Assembly (NCBI GenBank): GCA_947497315.1
Contig: CANMFX010000001.1
Coordinates: 1,054,001 to 1,118,000, forward strand
DNA from: an uncultured Sphingomonadaceae bacterium
GTDB lineage: Bacteria; Pseudomonadota; Alphaproteobacteria; Sphingomonadales; Sphingomonadaceae
Direction of reading: 5' to 3'
Length of the DNA: 64,000 nt
Shown: positions 28,100 to 34,775 of the stretch, in pieces
How the letters are laid out: every line of letters begins with the position of its first letter
Position numbering within the stretch: the stretch's first letter is position 1
Position numbers and translations under genes: made by a program
The notes under the pieces: generated by a model
Told to the model about the DNA's origin: nothing
The model's input: the letters and a program-made list of their open reading frames with translations, nothing else
The model's database searches: none

Positions 28100-30157
28100 T
28101 TATTGTCCCTCCGCCAGATTGATAAGGATATTGCCGACTGCATCGACTTCGCCGATACAGCCTGTTTCGATCAGGGTGGTGGAGTCCATTTCCACGACAA
28201 TAGCCGGGCCAATAATTTTGTCGCCCTGTTTCAGCTTGGCGCGATCATAAATGGCGCCGTCCTGTTCAGCGCCGTCCATCCATAGCTTATGATCACGAAT
28301 CTTGGCGTCCGATGGATCGCCATTTCCTTTCGGCAGTTCAGCGGCCGGTAAATTCAGCGATTGCCCCAAGGCCACGGCGCGCAGGTTTACTATCTCATGC
28401 GGTGTATCCATGTTGAAAGTGAATAACCGATGATGTTCTTCATCAAAGCGTGCCAATATGCCGTCAATTCCATCGCGGTCCAGCATTTCCGGTGTGATGG
28501 TCAATGGCACTTCAAAAGCCTGTCCGGCATAGCGGACATCGACTTCGAACTCGCTGGTAATGTCTGCTTCCACGACGCCATCTGAAAGCAATTCTGCACG
28601 CGTTTGATCGGCCATTTCCTTGAGAATTGCGATCAACTCAGATGCGTCCGTGGTGGTAGCAAGGCGAGAGAAAGAGCGCGCCGTTTCCGTGCGCATCCGC
28701 GTTGTCGCATCTCCCAGGGCACATAGCACACCGGGAGATACCGGCGATACCGCAGGCCAACTGCCCATCAGCTTGGCAACCGCGTTGACGTGCAGCGGCC
28801 CTGCTCCGCCAAAACCCATCAGGGCAAAGTGGCGCGGATCATAGCCTTGTTGGACAGAGATCATTCGCAGAGCACCGAACATATTCTCGTTTACGATGTC
28901 AATGATACCACGTGCAGCTGACATCAGATCAATGCCCAGCGCATCGGCGATTTTCTGTACCGATTTCTTGGCACCTTCGCGGTCGAGTTGGAAAGAGCCA
29001 CCGAGAAGGTTTTCCGGCAAATAGCCAAGAACAACATTGGCGTCTGTAACCGTCGGTTCTTCGCCGCCTTTGCCATAGGCGACCGGTCCCGGCACCGCAC
29101 CTGCCGATTGCGGACCAACGCGCAAGGCCCCGGTTAGTTCTGGCACGTAAGCGATCGAGCCGCCGCCAGCGCCTACCGTTTTCACGTCCAATGAAGAAGC
29201 GCGTACCGATAAATGACCAACCTCGGTCGTACGTACCCGGCGCGGTTCCAGATTTTCGATTAGCGCCACATCTGTTGACGTGCCCCCGACGTCTAGCGTC
29301 AGGATATTTTTCAGGCCTGCATTTTTTGCCACCCATACAGCGCCGGTGACGCCGCCAGCAGGACCGGACATCAGAATGTTGACCGGATGCTCTTCCGCCT
29401 TTTGTGAAGACATCAGGCCGCCGTCCGAGCGTAACAGCGAGAAGCGTCCTGCCATTCCGGCGTCAGCGAGCTTGGATCGCAGGTTTGAGACATAATGGCC
29501 CACGACAGGCCGCACCGCAGCATTCGCAACCGTGGTCAGGGTCCGCTCATATTCCTGCATCTCAGGAAGCACTTCGTGGCTCAATGAATAGGGGACATCA
29601 GGCATTTCGGCCGCGACCATCTCACCGATACGGCTTTCATGCGCGCCATTTGTGTAGGCGTTCATTAGGGACACAGTGACCGCCTCAACGCCCTGGTTTT
29701 TCAGATGTGCAATGGCTTCGGAAACGCTGCCCTCGTCAAGTGGACGGACTTCATTACCATCGGCATCCATGCGCTCTTCCACGGTCACAGTATCTTCCAG
29801 CGCCGCCAGCGGCTGTGGCTTTGGCCAGATAATCCAGGCAGCAAGGCCACCGGGTACAAAGCTCCGCGCAATCTGCATGATATCGCGATAGCCCTCGGTG
29901 GTTATAAGGCCGACTTTCGCGCCTTTCCCTTCCAGAACTGCATTGGTGGCGACGGTTGTGCCGTGCAGAAAATATTCAATCTCGCTGGCTTGCACATCGG
30001 CATCGGTACAAATGGCGTTCACGCCGTTCAAGATGCCTTCGGAGCTATCGTGGGGCGTGGACGGCGTTTTAGTGCGCCAGAATTGTCCGGTTTCATCATT
30101 GAACAGCAATAGATCGGTAAAGGTTCCCCCGACATCAACGCCCAGTCGATACCCCAT
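28100..30157 (-). CDS. hyuA: Hydantoinase A/oxoprolinase family ATPase subunit
   Basis: Protein of 685 residues of the HyuA family with an ASKHA-type ATPase fold. It phosphorylates the cyclic amide or ketone substrate, and HyuB completes the reaction. The N-terminal phosphate-binding motif is GVDVGGTFTDLLLF (residues 5-18), and the second is LDVGGTSTDVALI near residue 290. FLHGTTVATNAVLE and GFGGAGPLH are classic. It is 30 bp downstream of the HMG-CoA lyase gene, so the operon reads HMG-CoA lyase, hyuA, hyuB, SDR. With CoA-pathway genes around, a lactam or cyclic imide is a plausible substrate, but acetophenone or acetone carboxylase-type activity cannot be excluded. Confidence 0.9.
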   Translation of the reverse strand: MGYRLGVDVGGTFTDLLLFNDETGQFWRTKTPSTPHDSSEGILNGVNAICTDADVQASEIEYFLHGTTVATNAVLEGKGAKVGLITTEGYRDIMQIARSFVPGGLAAWIIWPKPQPLAALEDTVTVEERMDADGNEVRPLDEGSVSEAIAHLKNQGVEAVTVSLMNAYTNGAHESRIGEMVAAEMPDVPYSLSHEVLPEMQEYERTLTTVANAAVRPVVGHYVSNLRSKLADAGMAGRFSLLRSDGGLMSSQKAEEHPVNILMSGPAGGVTGAVWVAKNAGLKNILTLDVGGTSTDVALIENLEPRRVRTTEVGHLSVRASSLDVKTVGAGGGSIAYVPELTGALRVGPQSAGAVPGPVAYGKGGEEPTVTDANVVLGYLPENLLGGSFQLDREGAKKSVQKIADALGIDLMSAARGIIDIVNENMFGALRMISVQQGYDPRHFALMGFGGAGPLHVNAVAKLMGSWPAVSPVSPGVLCALGDATTRMRTETARSFSRLATTTDASELIAILKEMADQTRAELLSDGVVEADITSEFEVDVRYAGQAFEVPLTITPEMLDRDGIDGILARFDEEHHRLFTFNMDTPHEIVNLRAVALGQSLNLPAAELPKGNGDPSDAKIRDHKLWMDGAEQDGAIYDRAKLKQGDKIIGPAIVVEMDSTTLIETGCIGEVDAVGNILINLAEGQ

Positions 30158-30187
30158 ATATCATTCTCTCTCTTATAATTTATGCAT

Positions 30188-31108
30188 TCAGGCTTCGGCC
30201 CTTGCGACAAGCGATGGCAAAGGCCTTTTCATTATTGTTTCAAACCATTGGTTGGTGGCGATGGCTTTTGCCAGATCAACACCATGATTGATCGCGGAGC
30301 GGTCAAGCAGGTTGATCAAGTCCTCTGTTGCGATGTTGCCGGTGGCATTGGGAGCAAACGGGCAACCGCCGAGACCGCCAAGACTGGCATCGAGCGTCGA
30401 AACACCCGACCGGACTGCGGCCCAGGCATTGGCGATTCCGGTATTGCGCGTGTCATGAAAGTGCGCCCGCATCGTGATATGGTCGGGTAAAATTTGACTG
30501 AGACGCCCGAACAAATCCTCGACCTGTCCGGGTACACCGATCCCGATTGTATCGGCAAGCGCAATTTCGAGAGGCTCTTCCTCGGCCATTTCACTTGCGA
30601 TATTCAGCACGGTCTCAGGCGGGACATGGCCTTCAAAGGGGCATCCAAAGGCGGCAGAGATCGTAACCTGCGCCTTTAAGCCTTCTCCCTTGGCAAAGCG
30701 GATCATCTCGCGATTCTCCCTTATGCCCTGTTCAATGGTCTGGCCCTGATTCTTCTCGCCGAAAGTATCGCTTGCGACGACCACACAACCGGCTTCGTCA
30801 ATACCGCGCTTGCCGCCTTGTTTCGTCGCAAGTCCGCGCAAGACGCCGCGCTTGTTGAGGCACAGGCCTATGTAAGAAATGTCGTCACGATCAGGCAGGT
30901 CAGCGATAACGGCCTCGGCGTCCGCCATTTGCGGGACGCGTTTGGGATGGACAAAGCTTGCAACCTCCATCCGGCGGATACCGGCGTCGATCATGTGGTT
31001 GATCAGGCCCAACTTGTCTGCGGTTGATATGATATCCGGCTCGTTCTGCAGTCCGTCACGCGGACCGACTTCGACGATATCGACAGATATGGGGTTTTCA
31101 TGTGCCAT
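30188..31108 (-). CDS. HMG-CoA lyase family enzyme (first copy)
   Basis: TIM-barrel lyase of 306 residues. The family cleaves 3-hydroxy-3-methylglutaryl-CoA to acetoacetate and acetyl-CoA, or similar 3-hydroxy-acyl-CoA diacids. EVGPRDGLQNE (residues 13-23) carries the catalytic Arg and metal Asp, H216 and H218 are metal ligands, and the signature GGLGGCPFAP holds the catalytic Cys249. The start at 31108 has no ribosome site; only four bases separate it from the ATTGTATACAAT palindrome. The transcript may therefore be nearly leaderless, or start further upstream. First gene of the hyuAB operon. Confidence 0.9.
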   Translation of the reverse strand: MAHENPISVDIVEVGPRDGLQNEPDIISTADKLGLINHMIDAGIRRMEVASFVHPKRVPQMADAEAVIADLPDRDDISYIGLCLNKRGVLRGLATKQGGKRGIDEAGCVVVASDTFGEKNQGQTIEQGIRENREMIRFAKGEGLKAQVTISAAFGCPFEGHVPPETVLNIASEMAEEEPLEIALADTIGIGVPGQVEDLFGRLSQILPDHITMRAHFHDTRNTGIANAWAAVRSGVSTLDASLGGLGGCPFAPNATGNIATEDLINLLDRSAINHGVDLAKAIATNQWFETIMKRPLPSLVARAEA

Positions 31109-31112
31109 AGAA

Positions 31113-31124
31113 ATTGTATACAAT
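31113..31124. promoter_or_regulatory. ATTGTATACAAT operator, copy 1
   Basis: A perfect 12-bp palindrome in the 63-bp divergent gap between the HMG-CoA lyase and CoA-transferase genes. The TTGTATACAA form fits the GT/AC half-site pattern of FadR/FCD-type GntR regulators, and such a regulator is encoded 1.2 kb away. A degenerate second copy (TTTGTATAGCAAA) lies at about 31136-31148. The palindrome abuts the lyase start codon and could contain the -35 of the rightward promoter, so binding should repress both directions. Confidence 0.75.
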
Positions 31125-31171
31125 CCATATTGTGCTTTGTATAGCAAAAGCATCATGCAGGAGGTTTTTTA

Positions 31172-32353
31172 ATGGCGCAAGGGGCACTGGCCGGGCTACG
31201 ATTGATTGAAATGGGGCAGCTTATTGCCGGACCATTTTGCGGTCAGCTAATGGGTGATCATGGCGCGGAAGTGATCAAGATTGAGCCGCCAAAGGTCGGT
31301 GATGCCATGCGCAGTTGGGGACAGGGGATACCGCTTTGGTTCTCGGTCGTCGGACGTAATAAGAAGTCGATCACGCTCAACCTGCGCGAAAAAGAAGGTC
31401 AGGAGATTGTTAAAAAACTGGTCGGGAAAAGCGACTTTCTGCTGGAAAACTTCCGGCCAGGCACGATGGAGAAGTGGGGGCTGGGCTATGATCAGTTAAG
31501 CGCGATCAACGAAGCGCTGATCATGATCCGCGTCTCCGGCTATGGGCAGACAGGTCCTTATGCCGCGCGCGCGGGCTATGGTTCTATCGGAGAGGCAATG
31601 GGCGGTATGCGCTATATTGCCGGCGAACCCGACCGTCCGCCAAGTCGCGCCGGTTTGTCGATCGGCGATTCTCTGGCTGCGACCTATGCCTGTCTTGGCG
31701 CAATGATGGCGCTGCATCATCGGCATGTGACTGGCAAAGGCCAGGTCGTTGATTCAGCTATTTATGAAGCAGTCTTGGCCAATATGGAATCGACCGTTGC
31801 GGAATATACAGTTGCGGGCCATATTCGTGAAAGAACCGGTTCTATTCTTCCGAAAATAGCGCCATCCAACGTGTATGAGACCAAAGACGGAAGCGTCCTG
31901 ATCGGCGGCAATCAGGATAGTGTCTGGAAACGCATGTCGGCGATGATGGGACAACCGGAATTGGGCGATGACCCTCGTTATGCCACCCATGTTGCGCGAG
32001 GTGAAAACCAGTCTGAACTGGATGACCTGATCAACGTGTGGACACGGACATTGACTAGTCAAGAAGTGCTGGATCTGTGTGAAGTGAACGGCGTTCCGGC
32101 GGGTAATATCTTCCGTGCGCCGGAAATGCTGGCGGACCCGCATTTTGAAGCGCGGGATGCATTGGTAAAAATGGATCATCCCCAGCATGAAAATTTCGTT
32201 ATGCAGAATGTTGCGCCGAAATTGTCCGATACCCCTGGTGGCGTCGAAACGATCGGCCCTGACCTGGGGGCCCATAACGAAGCGATTTATGGAGAATTGC
32301 TGGGTATGGACAGCGCCAAGATCAACGATCTTCAGGAACGTGGTATCATTTGA
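31172..32353 (+). CDS. Family III CoA-transferase, CaiB/BaiF type (first copy)
   Basis: CoA-transferase of 393 residues that would move CoA onto a carboxylic acid from a CoA donor such as succinyl-CoA. The catalytic aspartate is D166 in GLSIGDSLAAT. The N-terminal CoA-binding segment (MGDHGAEVIKIEPP, then WFSVVGRNKKSITLNL) and LENFRPG are canonical. A perfect AGGAGG precedes the ATG. Divergent from the HMG-CoA lyase gene across the shared palindromic operator, so activation by this enzyme and cleavage by the lyase are probably consecutive steps. Confidence 0.92.
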   Translation: MAQGALAGLRLIEMGQLIAGPFCGQLMGDHGAEVIKIEPPKVGDAMRSWGQGIPLWFSVVGRNKKSITLNLREKEGQEIVKKLVGKSDFLLENFRPGTMEKWGLGYDQLSAINEALIMIRVSGYGQTGPYAARAGYGSIGEAMGGMRYIAGEPDRPPSRAGLSIGDSLAATYACLGAMMALHHRHVTGKGQVVDSAIYEAVLANMESTVAEYTVAGHIRERTGSILPKIAPSNVYETKDGSVLIGGNQDSVWKRMSAMMGQPELGDDPRYATHVARGENQSELDDLINVWTRTLTSQEVLDLCEVNGVPAGNIFRAPEMLADPHFEARDALVKMDHPQHENFVMQNVAPKLSDTPGGVETIGPDLGAHNEAIYGELLGMDSAKINDLQERGII

Positions 32354-32357
32354 AGCA

Positions 32358-33014
32358 TCAAGATTTCGGTGTTGCGGTAACACTAAATGAATGAAACGCC
32401 CTGCGAATGTGACTCGTCATAACCGATTTTGCCCAGTCTGCATCCTTGGCGGCAAAAGCAGCGATAAGCTCGTCATGATCAACAGCTGACTGATGAAGCT
32501 GTGTTTTTGAATATTGTTGGGCGGTCCGCCGAACCACCGGCTGTTCGACCAGCGCCGGCATCAGCTTGCTCAGGCGCGGCGATTGCGCGCATTCCAATAT
32601 CAGATCATGAAAGCGCCGATTCGCTTCAAGAAAGGCCGTTACGTCAGGTGGTGATTTTTTAATTGCCCGTTTGAGTTCATCGTTGATGCCGCGCAACGCG
32701 TTTAATGCATCGCCGTCAATCCGCCGTGCCGCACGAGCTGCTGCATGCGCCTCCAGCATTGCCCGAAGGGTGAACATCTCGTCGACCTCGCCTTCGGACC
32801 AGTCCGCTACCGAAAGGCGTTTGGATGCGCTGCGGATAACCAGCATCTCGTTTTCTAGCCTGCGGACGGCATCTCTTACTGGCGTTCGCGAGACGCCCGA
32901 GATTTCAGACAGCTTTTCCTCTGTCAATTGCATACCAGGCACTGCCTCTCCCTGCAGGATGAAGGAGCGTATTTTTTGATAAGCAGTTTCAGATGCGCGG
33001 CTCATATCTAACAC
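32358..33014 (-). CDS. GntR family regulator, FCD (FadR) subgroup
   Basis: Transcription factor of 218 residues. The N-terminal winged helix-turn-helix (about residues 5-70) contains LTEEKLSEISGVSRTPVRDAVRRLENE, the strongest GntR signature. The FCD ligand domain follows (about 78-205), with the metal-type residues in DVTAFLEANRRFHDLILECA and the late H in DHDELIAAF. The start is either GTG 33014, with GAGG in front, or ATG 33005. Its 3' end faces the CoA-transferase gene, and identical ATTGTATACAAT palindromes lie at the promoters on both sides. It is very likely a local repressor that responds to a pathway acid. Confidence 0.9.
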   Translation of the reverse strand: MLDMSRASETAYQKIRSFILQGEAVPGMQLTEEKLSEISGVSRTPVRDAVRRLENEMLVIRSASKRLSVADWSEGEVDEMFTLRAMLEAHAAARAARRIDGDALNALRGINDELKRAIKKSPPDVTAFLEANRRFHDLILECAQSPRLSKLMPALVEQPVVRRTAQQYSKTQLHQSAVDHDELIAAFAAKDADWAKSVMTSHIRRAFHSFSVTATPKS

Positions 33015-33092
33015 ATTACCTCAAATTTGTTTGCGGACAAGATGGCCAAACAAGATTGATAGTGGAAACCAATTTCTCCTTGACGGGTATGA

Positions 33093-33104
33093 ATTGTATA
33101 CAAT
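33093..33104. promoter_or_regulatory. ATTGTATACAAT operator, copy 2
   Basis: Same perfect 12-bp palindrome as at 31113, here 31 bp upstream of the racemase-fold gene. A TTGACG hexamer at 33080-33085 could be the -35 of that promoter, which would place the palindrome over the spacer and -10 region, a typical repressor position. The gntR start is about 80 bp away, so autoregulation is also possible. Confidence 0.75.
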
Positions 33105-33135
33105 AGAGGTTGCTGGGAGGGAATTGTCAATCGCT

Positions 33136-33888
33136 ATGCCTGAAACATATCGTATAAAAGTCATCGTTCCGATCCCAATGGATGAAGCCGGTGTTGCTGC
33201 CCGCGCGGAACAATTGCCTGCTGATTTCGTCCGCGACGGATTTGCACCTGAATTTGTGGCGGTACCTTGGGGTGCCGCTTTGGGTGACAGCTATCATGAT
33301 ACCATGTTGATGGACTGGACCGTGTTTCAGGCAGGTATCAAAGCCGAAGAAGAAGGTTATGCCGGTGTCCTGATTGATACAGTCAGTGACAGTGGCATGA
33401 GAGCCTTGCGCTCTCGTCTTTCGATACCCGTCGTCGGTCCCGGGGAAGCGGCTTTTGCGGCTGCAATGATGTTGGGCAAGAAATTTACCGTGCTGACCAT
33501 GTGGCCCGAATGGTTTCCTCTCTATGAAAAGACCTTGAATGAATATGGCTGGTGGGACCGTGTGGCTTCACTGCGATCCATAGATACGCGGCCCGACGTG
33601 ACCGAATTGCTTGCTGGCAAAGAAGAGGTGATCTTCGACAAACTGAAGGCCGAAGCGACGGCGGCAATGGAAGAGGATGGTGCGGATGTGATCGTGCTCG
33701 GTTCAACAACCATGCACCAGTCGGCAAAATATCTTGATGACAACATGCCGATCCCCGTCCTGAACCCCGGACAGGTCGCCTATAAATTTCTCGAAACGCT
33801 GATCGAGCTTGGGCTCACCCACAGCAAAAAAGCGTTTCCGGCGCCCGAAGTGCCCAAAGACGATGATATCAGAAAAGGATGGTATTAA
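33136..33888 (+). CDS. Asp/Glu-racemase superfamily protein lacking both catalytic cysteines
   Basis: Protein of 250 residues with the hydantoin racemase / maleate isomerase / arylmalonate decarboxylase fold, recognised by IPVVGPGEAAFAAAMMLGKKFTVLT and GADVIVLG..TM. Active family members use cysteines in the two lobes. Here the first position reads IDTVSDSG (T82) and the second LGSTTM (S190), so neither Cys is present. The start at 33136 gives the usual length, although GGGAGGG is about 14 nt upstream. First gene of an operon with two SnoaL-like genes and a TonB receptor. Racemase chemistry is unlikely; a lyase, isomerase with other residues, or binding protein is possible. Confidence 0.75.
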   Translation: MPETYRIKVIVPIPMDEAGVAARAEQLPADFVRDGFAPEFVAVPWGAALGDSYHDTMLMDWTVFQAGIKAEEEGYAGVLIDTVSDSGMRALRSRLSIPVVGPGEAAFAAAMMLGKKFTVLTMWPEWFPLYEKTLNEYGWWDRVASLRSIDTRPDVTELLAGKEEVIFDKLKAEATAAMEEDGADVIVLGSTTMHQSAKYLDDNMPIPVLNPGQVAYKFLETLIELGLTHSKKAFPAPEVPKDDDIRKGWY

Positions 33889-34319
33889 TGGCTGACTGGA
33901 CCCCCGGTATGGCAGGACAAGTGCCGCTGCCTTATCCCTTTTACGTCGATATCGTGACCAAGCGCTATTTTGACGGTGTCGATAACAAGAATATGACGCA
34001 GGTGTTGAACTGTTTTGCACCAGACGCGATTTTGCATGAAGCGACATCCAATACGATTCATGAAGGTCGCGATGCCATCAGGGCTATGTTTGAAAAGCTG
34101 TTCACGGATTTTGAGTCCATCTGGCATGGCAACTTTGTTCATACCGCTGACCCCGATACCAATACGATCTGTTCGCAATTCACGGTATTGATCACGCCCA
34201 ATGGCGGTGAGCAATTGCGTTACGAAAATTGCAACCGCTTCTATTGCAAGGACCGACTGTTCCAGCATGTTTTCGTTTATATGAGCGGCGACAATCTGCT
34301 CAAAGAGGGAGACGCCTGA
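33888..34319 (+). CDS. SnoaL/NTF2-like protein (tandem copy 1)
   Basis: Small cone-fold protein of 143 residues of the SnoaL-like/NTF2 superfamily, which includes steroid isomerases, dehydratases and cyclases. Pattern: ITKRYFDGVDNKNMTQVLNCF, a helical start typical of the family, then HEGRDAIRAMFEKLF, with a C-terminal beta sheet ending VFVYMSGDNLL. The ATG overlaps the racemase-fold gene stop by one base. It is clearly paralogous to the next gene, suggesting a heterodimer or related steps. The substrate is unknown. Confidence 0.75.
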   Translation: MADWTPGMAGQVPLPYPFYVDIVTKRYFDGVDNKNMTQVLNCFAPDAILHEATSNTIHEGRDAIRAMFEKLFTDFESIWHGNFVHTADPDTNTICSQFTVLITPNGGEQLRYENCNRFYCKDRLFQHVFVYMSGDNLLKEGDA

Positions 34320-34717
34320 TGCAGTATGAACCTGGCCCTTCTCGCGCAGAACTGATCGAATTTGCGACGAAAACCTATTTTGGCAATGTCGATGCGAAAG
34401 ATATGGATGCTACGCTGGCGTGCTTCCACGATGAGGCCCTATTCTGCGTCCAGACCAGCTTTACTCGTCATGCAGGCAAGGCGGAAATCAAACGTATGTT
34501 TGAGGATTTTTTTGGTGCCTATGAAACCATTATTCACCGTGATTTTACCTGCACTGTTGACGAAGCCAATGGCCGGATCACCGCCAGTTTTGTGGCCGAG
34601 CTGACGGATGCGGATGGTAATGTCACGTTGCTAAACAACACAAATTTCTGGCGCATGCGCGACGGAAAATTTCAGGAAGTCTATGTCTATATGAGCGGGG
34701 AGAATGTCCTCGTTTAA
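34319..34717 (+). CDS. SnoaL/NTF2-like protein (tandem copy 2)
   Basis: Paralog of the preceding gene, 132 residues, beginning at an ATG inside TGATG. Shared landmarks are TKTYFGNVDAKDMDATLACFHD, IKRMFEDFF and the C-terminal VYVYMSGENVL. The charged pocket residues differ between the two copies. Same operon, followed after 58 bp by a TonB-dependent receptor gene. Function unknown beyond the fold. Confidence 0.75.
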   Translation: MQYEPGPSRAELIEFATKTYFGNVDAKDMDATLACFHDEALFCVQTSFTRHAGKAEIKRMFEDFFGAYETIIHRDFTCTVDEANGRITASFVAELTDADGNVTLLNNTNFWRMRDGKFQEVYVYMSGENVLV

Positions 34718-34775
34718 CGCCAAAATGACGGGCCAAAAGGCCTGCATCTCATTCCATTCAGGGAAGGAAAGTAAA

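Noticed and set aside
33027-33040. TTGT-TTGCGG-ACAA near the gntR start
   Set aside because: Half-sites match but the spacing is 2 bp longer than in the five operator sites, and it is not a palindrome in the centre.
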